Part shown: positions 36,482-45,588 of the stretch, one piece after another
How positions within the stretch are numbered: position 1 is the first letter of the stretch
How the letters are laid out: every line of letters begins with the position of its first letter
Source: Rhodovulum sp.
GTDB lineage: Bacteria; Pseudomonadota; Alphaproteobacteria; Rhodobacterales; Rhodobacteraceae
Assembly: GCA_002706605.1 (NCBI GenBank)
Contig: PALT01000005.1
Span: forward strand, 248,001 to 312,000
Length of the DNA stretch: 64,000 nucleotides
Direction of reading: 5' to 3'
Translations under genes and position numbers: made by a program
The notes under the pieces: model-generated
The model's database searches: none
The model's input: the letters and a program-made list of their open reading frames with translations, nothing else
Told to the model about the DNA's origin: nothing

Positions 36482-37069
36482 ATGAGCAGCCAGAACATCA
36501 CCCGCCGCACCCTAATCGGTGCCCTTGCGGCCAGCACCCTTGCCGCGCCCAGTGTGGTGCGCGCCCAAGATCTGACACCGGACGTACGCACCTCGGACCC
36601 CGATCTGCGCCGCAACAGCAGCAGCTTTGTCACCCAACGTTGGCAGGACCATTTTGAGGCGCTGGATCGCGTGACGATCTTGGCCGACACAGGTTCGCGC
36701 GCCCTGCACTATTGGTCGAAGGACGGCTCGGACTATCGCCTGTATCCGACCTCGGTTCCGATGACTGAGGAACTGACACGGCGCGGTTACACCGAGGTCG
36801 TGCGCAAACGCGTGGCCCCCACATGGACGCCCACCGCCAATATGCGCGAACGTGACCCGACCCTGCCCGCCTTTATGCCCGCCGGACCGGATAACCCCCT
36901 TGGCACCCACGCGCTCTACCTGTCCTGGCCCGCCTATCTGATCCACGGCACCCATGACACGCGCAAGATCGGGCGCCGGTCCTCGTCGGGCTGTATCGGC
37001 CTTTATAACGAGAAAATCGCGGAATTGTTCGACCTTGTTCCGGTCGGCGCTCAGGTGCGCCTGATCTAA
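36482..37069 (+). CDS. L,D-transpeptidase (YkuD domain), Tat-exported
   Basis: Periplasmic enzyme that makes 3-3 crosslinks in peptidoglycan or attaches proteins to it. The ATG at 36482 has GAAAGGA before it; the earlier in-frame codons read through untranslated leader. The 195-residue protein starts with a twin-arginine signal (NITRRTLIGALAAS, ending near VVRAQD). The YkuD catalytic segment is IHGTHDTRKIG then SSSGCIGLYN, with the nucleophile Cys in SGCIGL; the usual SHGCIR is SSGCIG here, seen in many short ErfK-type proteins. It sits inside a valine-degradation region but is probably independent. Confidence 0.92.
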   Translation: MSSQNITRRTLIGALAASTLAAPSVVRAQDLTPDVRTSDPDLRRNSSSFVTQRWQDHFEALDRVTILADTGSRALHYWSKDGSDYRLYPTSVPMTEELTRRGYTEVVRKRVAPTWTPTANMRERDPTLPAFMPAGPDNPLGTHALYLSWPAYLIHGTHDTRKIGRRSSSGCIGLYNEKIAELFDLVPVGAQVRLI

Positions 37070-37135
37070 CAAAACGAATTTGCAGTTCTGCATCTTTTAA
37101 CAGCCAATCGGGCCTTGCAAACTTGCTGAAACAAT

Positions 37136-37163
37136 TGTGAATTAAACAAGCGTTCAATTCACA
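37136..37163. promoter_or_regulatory. 28-bp near-perfect palindrome upstream of the acyl-CoA dehydrogenase gene
   Basis: TGTGAATT (37136-37143) and AATTCACA (37156-37163) surround AAAC-AAGC-GTTC; 11 of 14 symmetric pairs match. It ends 21 bases before the start codon, between it and the L,D-transpeptidase. The AAAC-N4-GTTY core recalls TetR-type fatty-acid regulators such as PsrA (by resemblance only). Confidence 0.6.
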
Positions 37164-37184
37164 TGGTTTCAGGGAGGAGGCCCG

Positions 37185-38333
37185 ATGGATTTCGCACTAT
37201 CCGAAGAACAGACCGCCATTTTCGAGATGGCGCATGATTTTGGCCAAGCCGAAATCGCCCCGCATGCACAGACATGGGAAAAGCTTGGCACCATCCCGCG
37301 TGAGCTCTGGTCCAAGGTCGCCGAACTGGGTCTTGGCGGTATCTATGTGTCCGAGGAATACGGCGGTTCCGGCCTGACGCGGCTGGACGCGACACTGGTG
37401 TTTGAGGCGCTGGCGATGGCCTGTCCGTCGGTGGGGTCCTTCCTGTCGATCCACAACATGTGTGGCGGCATGATCGACAAATTCGGCAGCGACCAAATGA
37501 AACAGGACTGGCTGCCCGCGATCTGTTCGATGGACCGCGTGATTTCCTATTGCCTGACCGAACCGGGATCGGGATCGGACGCGGCCGCCCTGCGCACCAA
37601 GGGCGTGGAACAAGCGGACGGATCATACCAAGTTACGGGAACCAAAGCGTTTATTTCCGGCGGCGGCTATTCCGATGCCTATATCGTCATGACCCGCACC
37701 GGCGACGATAGCCCGCGCGGCGTCTCCGCCCTGATCGTTGAGGACGGCGCGGAAGGCCTGTCCTTTGGCGCGCTTGAGGACAAGATGGGCTGGCGCGCGC
37801 AACCGACCGCACAGGTCCAGATGGACAATTGCCACGTGCCCGCGGCCAACGTTCTGGGCGAACTCGGCGCGGGGTTCCGCTATGCCATGGCGGGGCTGGA
37901 TGGCGGACGGTTGAACATCGCGGCCTCGGCCCTTGGCGGCGCGCAAACCGCGCTGAACCAGACCCTGACCTATATGGGTGAGCGTAAGGCCTTCGGCCGC
38001 TCTATCGACCAATTCCAAGCCCTGCAATTCCGTCTGGCGGATATGGAGGTCAAACTGCAATCCGCACGTACCTTCCTGCGTCAGGCGGCGTGGAAACTGG
38101 ACAATGGCGCGCCGGACGCCAGCAAGTTCTGCGCGATGGCCAAGCTTTACGTCACCGACCGCGCGTTCGAGGTCGCCAATGACTGTCTGCAATTGCATGG
38201 CGGATATGGCTATCTGGCGGATTACGGCATTGAAAAGCTGGTCCGCGATCTGCGCGTGCATCAGATCCTTGAGGGCACCAACGAAATCATGCGCCTGATC
38301 ATCAGCCGCCACATGCTGGAGACCCGTGGATGA
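37185..38333 (+). CDS. acyl-CoA dehydrogenase, probable isobutyryl-CoA dehydrogenase
   Basis: FAD-dependent desaturation of an acyl-CoA. The 382-residue protein has the family layout: N-terminal helices, SYCLTEPGSGSDAAALRT (FAD contact), and C-terminal GGYGYLADYGIEKLVRDLRV with LEGTNEIMRLIISR. The catalytic Glu is expected in the LEGTNE segment. Its place before 3-hydroxyisobutyryl-CoA hydrolase and 3-hydroxyisobutyrate dehydrogenase genes makes isobutyryl-CoA (valine pathway) the likely substrate. AGGGAGGAGG precedes the ATG; the stop overlaps the next start (ATGA). Confidence 0.92.
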   Translation: MDFALSEEQTAIFEMAHDFGQAEIAPHAQTWEKLGTIPRELWSKVAELGLGGIYVSEEYGGSGLTRLDATLVFEALAMACPSVGSFLSIHNMCGGMIDKFGSDQMKQDWLPAICSMDRVISYCLTEPGSGSDAAALRTKGVEQADGSYQVTGTKAFISGGGYSDAYIVMTRTGDDSPRGVSALIVEDGAEGLSFGALEDKMGWRAQPTAQVQMDNCHVPAANVLGELGAGFRYAMAGLDGGRLNIAASALGGAQTALNQTLTYMGERKAFGRSIDQFQALQFRLADMEVKLQSARTFLRQAAWKLDNGAPDASKFCAMAKLYVTDRAFEVANDCLQLHGGYGYLADYGIEKLVRDLRVHQILEGTNEIMRLIISRHMLETRG

Positions 38334-39364
38334 GCGACGACCTAAGCACCGAAAAGCAGGGCCGCGTCGGGCGCATCACCTTTACCCGCCCGCAGGCCCT
38401 GAACGCGCTGTCTCATGAGATGGCGATGAAGATCGAACAGGCGCTGGACGCTTGGGCCACGGATGATGACGTCGCCATGATCGTGATTGATGCCGAGGGC
38501 GAGCGCGCCTTTTGCGCCGGTGGCGATATCGCCGCGATGTATCACGCGGGCAAGGCCGGTGATTACCAGATCGCGCGCGATTTCTGGGCCGACGAATACC
38601 GCATGAATGCCAAGATGTACAATTTCCCAAAACCCGTCGCGGCCTTTATGCAGGGGTTCGTCATGGGCGGCGGCGTCGGCGTCGGCGGACACGCCAGCCA
38701 CCGGATCGTCGGCGACACGTCCCAAGTCGCCATGCCCGAGAGCGGCATTGGCCTGATCCCCGATGTGGGTGGCACATTGTTGCTGGCACGTGCGCCGGGG
38801 CGGATTGGTGAATACCTTGGGGTGACAGGCGCGCGCATGGGTCCGGGCGACGCGATCTATGCGGGCTTTGCCGATTATTACATCCCCGAGGGCGACTGGC
38901 CCGACCTGATCGCGCAACTGGTGGACACCGGCGATTGGACCCTGATCGACGCGGCGGCGCGCCCTGCCCCCGATGCGCCCTTGGCAGATCTGCACCCCCA
39001 GATCGACGCGCATTTTGGCGGCGAAACCATCGGCGACATCGTCCGGTCCCTGCGCCATGAGGACACAGACTTTACCGCCTCCGCCTTGAAACCGATCAAC
39101 CGAAACTCCCCCCTGTCGATGGCCTGTACGGTGGAATTGATCCACCGCACCCGCATCCGCGACACGATTGAGGCGGCCCTGGCGAACGAGTACCGCTTTA
39201 CCTATCGCGCGCTGGAACTGGGTGACTTTATTGAGGGCGTCCGCGCCCAGATCATCGACAAGGACCGCACCCCCACATGGCAGGACGCGGATGCCGAAAC
39301 CCTACCCGCCACGAAAATCAGCCGCATGCTAATGCCGCTGGGCGCGGACGAACTGACCCTGTGA
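38330..39364 (+). CDS. 3-hydroxyisobutyryl-CoA hydrolase
   Basis: Removes CoA from 3-hydroxyisobutyryl-CoA in valine breakdown. The 344-residue crotonase-fold protein is longer than hydratases and has the HIBCH-type segments ERAFCAGGDIAAMYHAG, MGGGVGVGGHASHRIVG and MPESGIGLIPDVGGTLLLA, with the catalytic Glu in PESGIG. It overlaps the dehydrogenase gene by four bases and is followed 14 bases later by mmsB. An enoyl-CoA hydratase (the step before) is not in this operon. Confidence 0.92.
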   Translation: MSDDLSTEKQGRVGRITFTRPQALNALSHEMAMKIEQALDAWATDDDVAMIVIDAEGERAFCAGGDIAAMYHAGKAGDYQIARDFWADEYRMNAKMYNFPKPVAAFMQGFVMGGGVGVGGHASHRIVGDTSQVAMPESGIGLIPDVGGTLLLARAPGRIGEYLGVTGARMGPGDAIYAGFADYYIPEGDWPDLIAQLVDTGDWTLIDAAARPAPDAPLADLHPQIDAHFGGETIGDIVRSLRHEDTDFTASALKPINRNSPLSMACTVELIHRTRIRDTIEAALANEYRFTYRALELGDFIEGVRAQIIDKDRTPTWQDADAETLPATKISRMLMPLGADELTL

Positions 39365-39378
39365 GGAGGACACAGAAG

Positions 39379-40251
39379 ATGGACATCGGATTTATCGGAC
39401 TGGGCAATATGGGCGGCCCGATGGCGGCCAATCTGGCGGCGGCGGGGCATTCGGTCACCGGTTTCGACCTGACCGCGCCTGCGCCTGCGGGTGTCACCAT
39501 GGCCCCCTCGGCGGCCGAGGCGGCGGCGGGGCGCGATGTGGTGATCACCATGCTGCCCAATGGCGCGATCCTGCGCGCCGTCGCGGCAGAGGTCATTCCG
39601 ACCATGAAAACCGGCGCGGTCCTGTGCGACTGTTCAACCGTGGATGTGGACAGTGCGCGCGCGGTGGCGGATCTGGCGGCGGATGCGGGCCTTGGGGCGC
39701 TCGACGCACCGGTGTCGGGCGGCGTCGGCGGGGCGTCCGGCGGCACCCTGACCTTCATGGTTGGCGGCAGCGCAGAGGCTTTTGCCACCGTGTCCCCCCT
39801 GTTTGACATCATGGGTCAAAAGGCCGTCCATTGCGGCGACGCGGGTGCGGGCCAATCGGCCAAGATTTGCAACAATATGATCCTTGGCGCGACGATGGTC
39901 GCGACATGTGAGGCCTTTGCGCTGGCCGACAAACTTGGCCTTGATCGCGCGAAAATGTTCGATGTCGTGTCGACCAGTTCCGGCGCCAGCTGGAGCATCA
40001 ACGCCTATTGCCCTGCGCCGGGCGTCGGGCCGACCTCGCCAGCGGACAACGATTACACACCGGGCTTCGCGGCCGATCTGATGCTCAAGGACCTGCGCCT
40101 GTCGCAGCAAGCGGCCGAGTCCGTGGATGCCGACACGCCGATGGGCGAACTGGCCATGCGTCTTTACCAGACCTTTGTTGAGGATGAGGACGGGCGCGGG
40201 CGCGACTTCTCGGCGATGTTGCCACGTTTCTCTGCGCGCGGGCGCGGGTGA
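39379..40251 (+). CDS. mmsB: 3-hydroxyisobutyrate dehydrogenase
   Basis: Oxidises 3-hydroxyisobutyrate to methylmalonate semialdehyde, which MmsA then uses. The start MDIGFIGLGNMGGPMA follows GAGGAGG; upstream in-frame codons belong to the previous gene. The 290-residue protein has the NAD motif GLGNMG, the substrate segment DAPVSGGVGGASGGTL, and the catalytic Lys in GAGQSAKICNN. Last gene of the valine operon. Confidence 0.96.
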   Translation: MDIGFIGLGNMGGPMAANLAAAGHSVTGFDLTAPAPAGVTMAPSAAEAAAGRDVVITMLPNGAILRAVAAEVIPTMKTGAVLCDCSTVDVDSARAVADLAADAGLGALDAPVSGGVGGASGGTLTFMVGGSAEAFATVSPLFDIMGQKAVHCGDAGAGQSAKICNNMILGATMVATCEAFALADKLGLDRAKMFDVVSTSSGASWSINAYCPAPGVGPTSPADNDYTPGFAADLMLKDLRLSQQAAESVDADTPMGELAMRLYQTFVEDEDGRGRDFSAMLPRFSARGRG

Positions 40252-40290
40252 CGCATTCCCTTTGCGGGCGCGGTGTGATCAGATGCGCAT

Positions 40291-40962
40291 ATGACGATAA
40301 CACCGCCCCGCACTGACTGGATCGACGGCGATGCGACGCTGGCCACGATGGATGACACCGCGCGCCGCGCCCTGTCGACCCTCGTCCCCGTCACCCTGCC
40401 CAAGGGTCAAACCCTGTTCTGTCCGGGTGAGGCCGCGCGCGGATTCGTTGTCGTTCTATCGGGTCGCATCGACGTGTTCCTGACGGGGGCAAACGGGCGC
40501 GACATCCTGCTTTATTCGGTTGAGCCCGGCCAATCCTGCGTGCAATCGACCCTCGGCCTAATGGGCGGCGCCGATTACACCGGTGAGGCCCTGACCGCCA
40601 CCGATTGCCGCGCGGTTCTGATCCCACGCGAGATGTTCATGACCCTGATGGACCGCTCGGACAGCTTTCGTCATTTCGTCTTTGGCGCCTTTGCGGGCCG
40701 GATGCAGGGGATGATGGAACTCCTTGAAAAAGTTGCGTTTCAACGGGTCGAGAGCCGCCTCGCCGATACCTTATTGGTTGAGGCGACAGGCACCACCCTG
40801 CACCTGACCCACGCGGAACTGGCCGTCAAAATCGGCTCCGCCCGTGAGGTGGTGTCGCGCCAGCTCGAACGCCTGTCCAAACGCGGGATCGTCACGCTGG
40901 AGCGCGGCAAAATCACCCTTACCGACATCCCCGCCCTACAAAGTCTCGCTCGCGGCCAATAA
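40291..40962 (+). CDS. Crp/Fnr family transcriptional regulator
   Basis: A 223-residue protein with an N-terminal cyclic-nucleotide-binding-type beta barrel (about residues 20-135), dimer helix, and C-terminal winged helix (LTHAELAVKIGSAREVV then SRQLERL). There is no FNR-type Cys cluster at the N-terminus; single Cys occur in LFCPGEA, SCVQS and TDCRAV. The recognition helix REVVSR keeps the Arg, Glu and Arg positions that Crp uses to read TGTGA. A TGTGA/TCACA palindrome lies just downstream, before a DUF2892 gene, and is the likely target (inference). Confidence 0.92.
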   Translation: MTITPPRTDWIDGDATLATMDDTARRALSTLVPVTLPKGQTLFCPGEAARGFVVVLSGRIDVFLTGANGRDILLYSVEPGQSCVQSTLGLMGGADYTGEALTATDCRAVLIPREMFMTLMDRSDSFRHFVFGAFAGRMQGMMELLEKVAFQRVESRLADTLLVEATGTTLHLTHAELAVKIGSAREVVSRQLERLSKRGIVTLERGKITLTDIPALQSLARGQ

Positions 40963-40974
40963 ATCCGCACGTTG

Positions 40975-41020
40975 TGTGACTAGGTCACAGACGCCGCCCG
41001 CCGGTTGCGCCAAATTATGG
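40975..41020 (+). promoter_or_regulatory. Crp/Fnr-type site and promoter of the DUF2892 gene
   Basis: TGTGAC-TAG-GTCACA (40975-40989) is a perfect palindrome with a 5-base gap between TGTGA and TCACA, one less than E. coli Crp. AAATTATGG (41012-41020) holds a possible -10; a start near 41024 would put the site centre about 42 bases upstream, the class II activator position. Confidence 0.6.
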
Positions 41021-41063
41021 CCATACCACGCGTCTAACGCGGATTTTCTAGCGGAGAGAAAAC

Positions 41064-41273
41064 ATGCTGAAGAAAAACATGGGGTCCTTGGACCGTGTCA
41101 TCCGGATCGTTCTGGGCGTTGCCTTTATCGCGGCGTTTTTCATGACCTCGGGCGGCTTGAACTGGCTCTATCTGGTCGGCGCGGCGATTGCACTTGGCAC
41201 CGCCGCCTTCAACAGCTGCCCCCTCTATACCCTGTTCGGGCTGCGCACCTGCCCGTTGAACCCGGGCAAATAA
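41064..41273 (+). CDS. DUF2892 family small membrane protein
   Basis: A 69-residue protein starting MLKKNMGSLDRVIRIVLG, the standard DUF2892 opening, with two transmembrane helices (about 11-30 and 34-52) and the C-terminal CPLYTLFGLRTCP with two Cys. GGAGAG precedes the ATG. The domain also occurs fused to rhodaneses (YgaP) and is common near sulfur or redox genes; its own function is unknown. The Crp/Fnr gene upstream and a palindromic site suggest that it is that regulator's target. It ends in a strong terminator. Confidence 0.88.
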   Translation: MLKKNMGSLDRVIRIVLGVAFIAAFFMTSGGLNWLYLVGAAIALGTAAFNSCPLYTLFGLRTCPLNPGK

Positions 41274-41284
41274 ACAATCGTGCA

Positions 41285-41312
41285 ATCGGGGGCCGGTGGC
41301 CCCCGATTTCTA
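41285..41312 (+). terminator. terminator after the DUF2892 gene
   Basis: ATCGGGGGCC, loop GGT, GGCCCCCGAT, then TTCTATTT. Confidence 0.85.
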
Positions 41313-41313
41313 T

Positions 41314-44172
41314 TTACTCTGCGGCGACACGTTTGGCCGACAGGATATCTGCCAGATAACGACCGGTATGGCTGGCCTCAACCTTGGCGACGTCTTCGGG
41401 TGTACCGATGGCAACCACCGTGCCGCCACCATCGCCACCCTCGGGACCGATGTCGATAATATGGTCGGCGGTTTTGATCACATCCAGATTGTGTTCGATC
41501 ACCATGACCGAATTGCCCTGCTCGACCAATTCGTGCAGCACCTCAAGCAGCTTGCGCACATCCTCGAAATGCAGACCCGTCGTCGGTTCGTCCAGAATAT
41601 AGAGCGTGCGACCGGTCGAGCGTTTCGCCAATTCCTTGGACAGTTTCACGCGCTGCGCCTCACCGCCCGACAGGGTCGTCGCCTGTTGCCCGACCTTGAT
41701 ATAGCCCAGACCCACCCGACACAGCGCATCCATTTTCTCACGGATGCTGGGCACGGCCTTGAAAAATTCCTGCGCGTCCTCAACGGTCATATCCAGAACA
41801 TCGGCAATTGATTTACCCTTAAACCGAATTTCCAGCGTCTCGCGATTGTACCGCGCGCCGTTACAGGTTTCGCAGGTCACATAGACGTCGGGCAGGAAGT
41901 GCATCTCGATCTTGATCACGCCATCGCCCTGACAGGCCTCACAGCGCCCGCCCTTGACGTTGAACGAGAACCGACCGGGTTTATACCCGCGCGCCTTGGC
42001 CTCGGGCAGACCGGCGAACCAGTCACGGATCGGCGTGAACGCCCCCGTATAGGTCGCGGGGTTCGATCGCGGCGTGCGCCCGATGGGGCGTTGGTCGATG
42101 TCGATGACCTTATCCAGATGCTCTAGCCCGCGGATGGTTTCGCAGGGCGCGGGCGTCTGACGCGCCCCGTTCAGACGCATGGACGCGGTTTTGAACAGGG
42201 TTTCAATCGTCAGTGTCGATTTCCCGCCGCCCGACACGCCGGTCACACAGACAAATTGCCCCAAGGGGAAGTCCACGGTGACGTTTTTCAGGTTGTTGCC
42301 AGTTGCCTTGACCACCGTCAGGGCCTTGCCGTTGCCCTCACGCCGGATCGCAGGGATGCCGATTTCGCGCGCGCCGCTAAGATACTGACCCGTCAGGGAT
42401 TTCTTATCCTTGGCGATCTGTTTGGGGGTGCCGTGACTGACCACCTGACCGCCGTGCACACCGGCACCGGGGCCAATGTCGAACACATAATCGGCCTCGC
42501 GAATGGCCTCTTCATCGTGCTCGACCACGATCACTGTGTTCCCCTGATCGCGCAGGTTTTTCAGCGTCTCCAGCAACCGGCCATTGTCGCGTTGATGCAG
42601 GCCGATCGACGGCTCATCCAGCACATACAAGACCCCCGTCAGGCCCGAGCCGATCTGGCTGGCCAAGCGGATCCGCTGGCTTTCCCCGCCCGACAAGGTG
42701 CCGGCGTTGCGCGACAGGGTCAGGTATTCCAACCCGACATTGTTCAGGAACCCGAGACGTTCGCGAATTTCCTTCAGGATCGCGCGGGCGATTTCGTTCT
42801 TTTGCTTGCTCAGCGTCTCGGGCACGGTTTGGCACCACGCATGCGCCTCGCGGATCGACATCTGAACCACTTGGCCCACATGCAGACCAGCGATCTTGAC
42901 CGCCAAGGCCTCGGGCCGCAGGCGATAGCCGTCACAAGAGCCGCAGGGGCGGTTGTTCTGATAGCGTTCGAACTCTTCGCGCACCCAGCTGCTATCGGTT
43001 TCGCGATAGCGGCGTTCCATGTTCGGGATCACGCCCTCAAAATTGCGGCTGACCTGATAAACGCGACCGCCCTCGTCATAGCGGAATTGGATTTCCTCAT
43101 CGCCCGAACCGTACAGGAACACCTGTTTGACGTGGGCGGGCAGATCCTTCCACGGGGTGTTCTTGTCGAACTCGTAATGGCGCGCGATGGCCTCAATCGT
43201 TTGCAGGAAATAGGGCGATTTCCCTTTGCGCCACGGGGCCAGCGCGCCATCGTAGAGTTTCAGCGCGGCGTCGGGCACGACCAGACGTTCGTCAAAGAAC
43301 AGCTCCATCCCCAACCCGTCGCAATCGGGACAGGCCCCGAACGGCGCGTTGAACGAGAACAGGCGCGGTTCGATCTCGGGGATGGTGAACCCGCTGACCG
43401 GACAGGCAAAGTTTTCGGAAAAGGTGATCCGCTCGGGCTCGCCCTCTTTCGGGGCGGTCTCAAGGATGGCGATCCCGTCGGCAAGGTCCAGCGCGGTGCG
43501 GAAACTATCGGCCAGACGGGTTTCCAGACCCGCCTTGACCACCAGACGGTCAACCACGACGTCGATGTCATGGCGGAATTTCTTGTCCAGCGTCGGCGGC
43601 GTGTCGAGGTCATAGAATTCACCATCGACCTTGACCCGCTGAAACCCCTGTTTGCGCAGCTCTAAGAACTCTTTCTTATACTCGCCCTTGCGGTCACGCA
43701 CGATCGGGGCCAGCAGATAGGCGCGCAGGCCCTCTTCCATCCCCATGACGCGGTCAACCATGTCCTGCACCTGTTGCGCCTCAATCGGCAGGCCGGTGGC
43801 AGGGCTATAGGGCGTGCCGACACGGGCGAACAACAGACGCAGATAGTCGTAAATCTCGGTCACGGTGCCCACGGTCGAACGCGGGTTTTTCGACGTGGTT
43901 TTCTGTTCGATGGAAATGGCGGGGCTAAGACCACTGATATGGTCCACATCAGGTTTTTCCATCATATCAAGGAATTGGCGGGCATAGGCTGACAGGCTCT
44001 CGACATAGCGGCGCTGACCCTCGGCATAGATCGTATCAAAGGCCAAGGACGATTTCCCCGACCCCGACAGGCCCGTAATCACCACCAACTGATCGCGCGG
44101 AATATCCACGTCGATGCTTTTGAGGTTGTGTTCGCGCGCGCCGCGCACTTCAATGTTTTTAAGTTCGGCCAT
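41314..44172 (-). CDS. uvrA: excinuclease ABC subunit A
   Basis: Damage-recognition ATPase of nucleotide excision repair. The start [18 protein letters not shown] (44172) is the standard one and gives 952 residues; 18 in-frame codons upstream are leader. Two ABC modules are visible with Walker A motifs GLSGSGKSS and GVSGGGKST and signature LSGGE segments. Zinc-finger Cys pairs occur at CPDCDG and in CEACQGDG with [10 protein letters not shown]. The promoter carries a LexA box, so expression is SOS-controlled. Confidence 0.98.
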   Translation of the reverse strand: MAELKNIEVRGAREHNLKSIDVDIPRDQLVVITGLSGSGKSSLAFDTIYAEGQRRYVESLSAYARQFLDMMEKPDVDHISGLSPAISIEQKTTSKNPRSTVGTVTEIYDYLRLLFARVGTPYSPATGLPIEAQQVQDMVDRVMGMEEGLRAYLLAPIVRDRKGEYKKEFLELRKQGFQRVKVDGEFYDLDTPPTLDKKFRHDIDVVVDRLVVKAGLETRLADSFRTALDLADGIAILETAPKEGEPERITFSENFACPVSGFTIPEIEPRLFSFNAPFGACPDCDGLGMELFFDERLVVPDAALKLYDGALAPWRKGKSPYFLQTIEAIARHYEFDKNTPWKDLPAHVKQVFLYGSGDEEIQFRYDEGGRVYQVSRNFEGVIPNMERRYRETDSSWVREEFERYQNNRPCGSCDGYRLRPEALAVKIAGLHVGQVVQMSIREAHAWCQTVPETLSKQKNEIARAILKEIRERLGFLNNVGLEYLTLSRNAGTLSGGESQRIRLASQIGSGLTGVLYVLDEPSIGLHQRDNGRLLETLKNLRDQGNTVIVVEHDEEAIREADYVFDIGPGAGVHGGQVVSHGTPKQIAKDKKSLTGQYLSGAREIGIPAIRREGNGKALTVVKATGNNLKNVTVDFPLGQFVCVTGVSGGGKSTLTIETLFKTASMRLNGARQTPAPCETIRGLEHLDKVIDIDQRPIGRTPRSNPATYTGAFTPIRDWFAGLPEAKARGYKPGRFSFNVKGGRCEACQGDGVIKIEMHFLPDVYVTCETCNGARYNRETLEIRFKGKSIADVLDMTVEDAQEFFKAVPSIREKMDALCRVGLGYIKVGQQATTLSGGEAQRVKLSKELAKRSTGRTLYILDEPTTGLHFEDVRKLLEVLHELVEQGNSVMVIEHNLDVIKTADHIIDIGPEGGDGGGTVVAIGTPEDVAKVEASHTGRYLADILSAKRVAAE

Positions 44173-44237
44173 ACTGGTCCCCGCTCGCAATGGGATACAC
44201 ATAGTTGACCTTGGCCGAGTCTCCAACAGAATTTTGA

Positions 44238-44267
44238 GAACATAAGTGGAACATGCGCCAAGGTCAG
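44238..44267 (-). promoter_or_regulatory. uvrA promoter with LexA (SOS) box
   Basis: On the minus strand CTGACC (44262-44267), 17-base spacer, TATGTT (44239-44244). The LexA box GTTC-N7-GTTC occupies 44238-44252 (read on plus as GAAC-ATAAGTG-GAAC) and covers the -10. A second promoter-like pair, TTGGAG-N17-TATGTG, lies closer to the gene at 44198-44226. Confidence 0.8.
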
Positions 44268-44277
44268 ACGGGTTTGA

Positions 44278-45438
44278 TCAAAGGCTCAGCGCGCCGAACC
44301 GACGGGCCCGCCACCCGAAATAGAGGGCCAAGGCGCCACCGGTGATCGCCACCACCCCGACCAGCGCCAGAACGAGGCCGATCCCGCCGATCTGGGCGGT
44401 GATCGCGAACACGGGCGGACCGCTGAACGTGCCGAGGTTCCCGAGCTGGGCAAGCGCCCCACCCGCCCGCGCGCGCCGCGTCACATCGGCGTTCAACCAC
44501 GGCAAGGACGCAAAGGCCGCACCAGGCACAAGGCCCGTCGCCAGAAACAGCGCGACGAACACGCCCACGCCCATATACCCCGTCGCAAAACCTGCCACGA
44601 TAATCGCCAGCATCCCCGCAAACCCCGCCGCGGCCAGAGACATGGGCGAATACCGACGCGCCAGAACCCCCGCGCCAAAGGTGCCAAACAGGCTGAGCAA
44701 GGGCAGGATCGCCAATGCCGCACCGGCCTCAAGCAACGAGGGCAGCACGCTGAGCAAGGCGAGATAGACAAAGGCATGCCAGAAGAACACAAGGCCCGAG
44801 GCAAACAGCCGCCAGTCGGTGTAGATCAGGCGCAGCTCGGCAAACGGGTTGAACCGAACCGCCTGACGCGGACCGGATCGCGGCAAGGATGGTCCCAGCC
44901 CCACCGCCATCGCAACCAAGGCCGCCCCATGCGCCAAGATGACGGCGCGCATCCCGCCCAGATCGACCAGCACCGGCACCGCAACCCCAAGAATGGCAAA
45001 GCTGACCCCGAAAAACGTCCCCCACAGGCCCATCACCACCGGACGGTCGCGATCCGTGGCCAGTTCCGCCATCAAGGTCGGCACGGCCACCACCAGAACA
45101 AGGTGCCCGACGCCTTCCACCACGCGCAGGGCCAAGATCACCGGATAGGGCGGCACCAGCGCCTCCAGAACCGACATCGCCGCGCTCAGCCCCAGCGCCC
45201 ACAGGATCGCGCGCCGGATGCCAATGGCCGCGATCAAACCGCCGACAAAGGGACCAAACAGGACCCCCACCACGCCGACAATCGACACGATCAGGGCCAG
45301 CGCACCGGGCGAGCGGGCATAGGCATCGCCCAGTTGCGGCAAGGTCAGGGCGAATTTGCCAAACTGCGCCGCCGCCAACAGGCCGGTGACAAACAGGCCA
45401 ATGATCAGGGGCCAGCGGGTTTTGGACGGGGTGCTCAT
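44278..45438 (-). CDS. MFS transporter
   Basis: A 386-residue membrane protein with about 12 hydrophobic helices. The start MSTPSKTRWPLIIGLFVTG (45438) is chosen; 43 in-frame codons upstream are polar and not MFS-like. The first half has the loop motif region GPFVGGLIAAIGIRRAILW and LRVVEGVGHLVLVVAVPTL. The substrate cannot be told. It is downstream of lpd's terminator on the same strand and just upstream (in reading direction) of nothing else, ending 26 bases from the uvrA regulatory region. Confidence 0.85.
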   Translation of the reverse strand: MSTPSKTRWPLIIGLFVTGLLAAAQFGKFALTLPQLGDAYARSPGALALIVSIVGVVGVLFGPFVGGLIAAIGIRRAILWALGLSAAMSVLEALVPPYPVILALRVVEGVGHLVLVVAVPTLMAELATDRDRPVVMGLWGTFFGVSFAILGVAVPVLVDLGGMRAVILAHGAALVAMAVGLGPSLPRSGPRQAVRFNPFAELRLIYTDWRLFASGLVFFWHAFVYLALLSVLPSLLEAGAALAILPLLSLFGTFGAGVLARRYSPMSLAAAGFAGMLAIIVAGFATGYMGVGVFVALFLATGLVPGAAFASLPWLNADVTRRARAGGALAQLGNLGTFSGPPVFAITAQIGGIGLVLALVGVVAITGGALALYFGWRARRFGALSL

Positions 45439-45530
45439 CCCACGATCTATCCCGAAACCGGCGCGTTTGGCCACCGCCCGCAACCGCGCACGCCCCTGTG
45501 CGGATTTGCGCGCAGGGTTAACAGATGCGG

Positions 45531-45563
45531 CAAACAAAAAGGGCGACCCGAACCGGATCGCCC
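45531..45563 (-). terminator. terminator after lpd
   Basis: Read on the minus strand, GGGCGATCCG, loop GTT, CGGGTCGCCC (one mismatch inside), then TTTTTGTTTG. Confidence 0.8.
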
Positions 45564-45588
45564 CCAAATCTGAACGGTGTTCTGTGCC

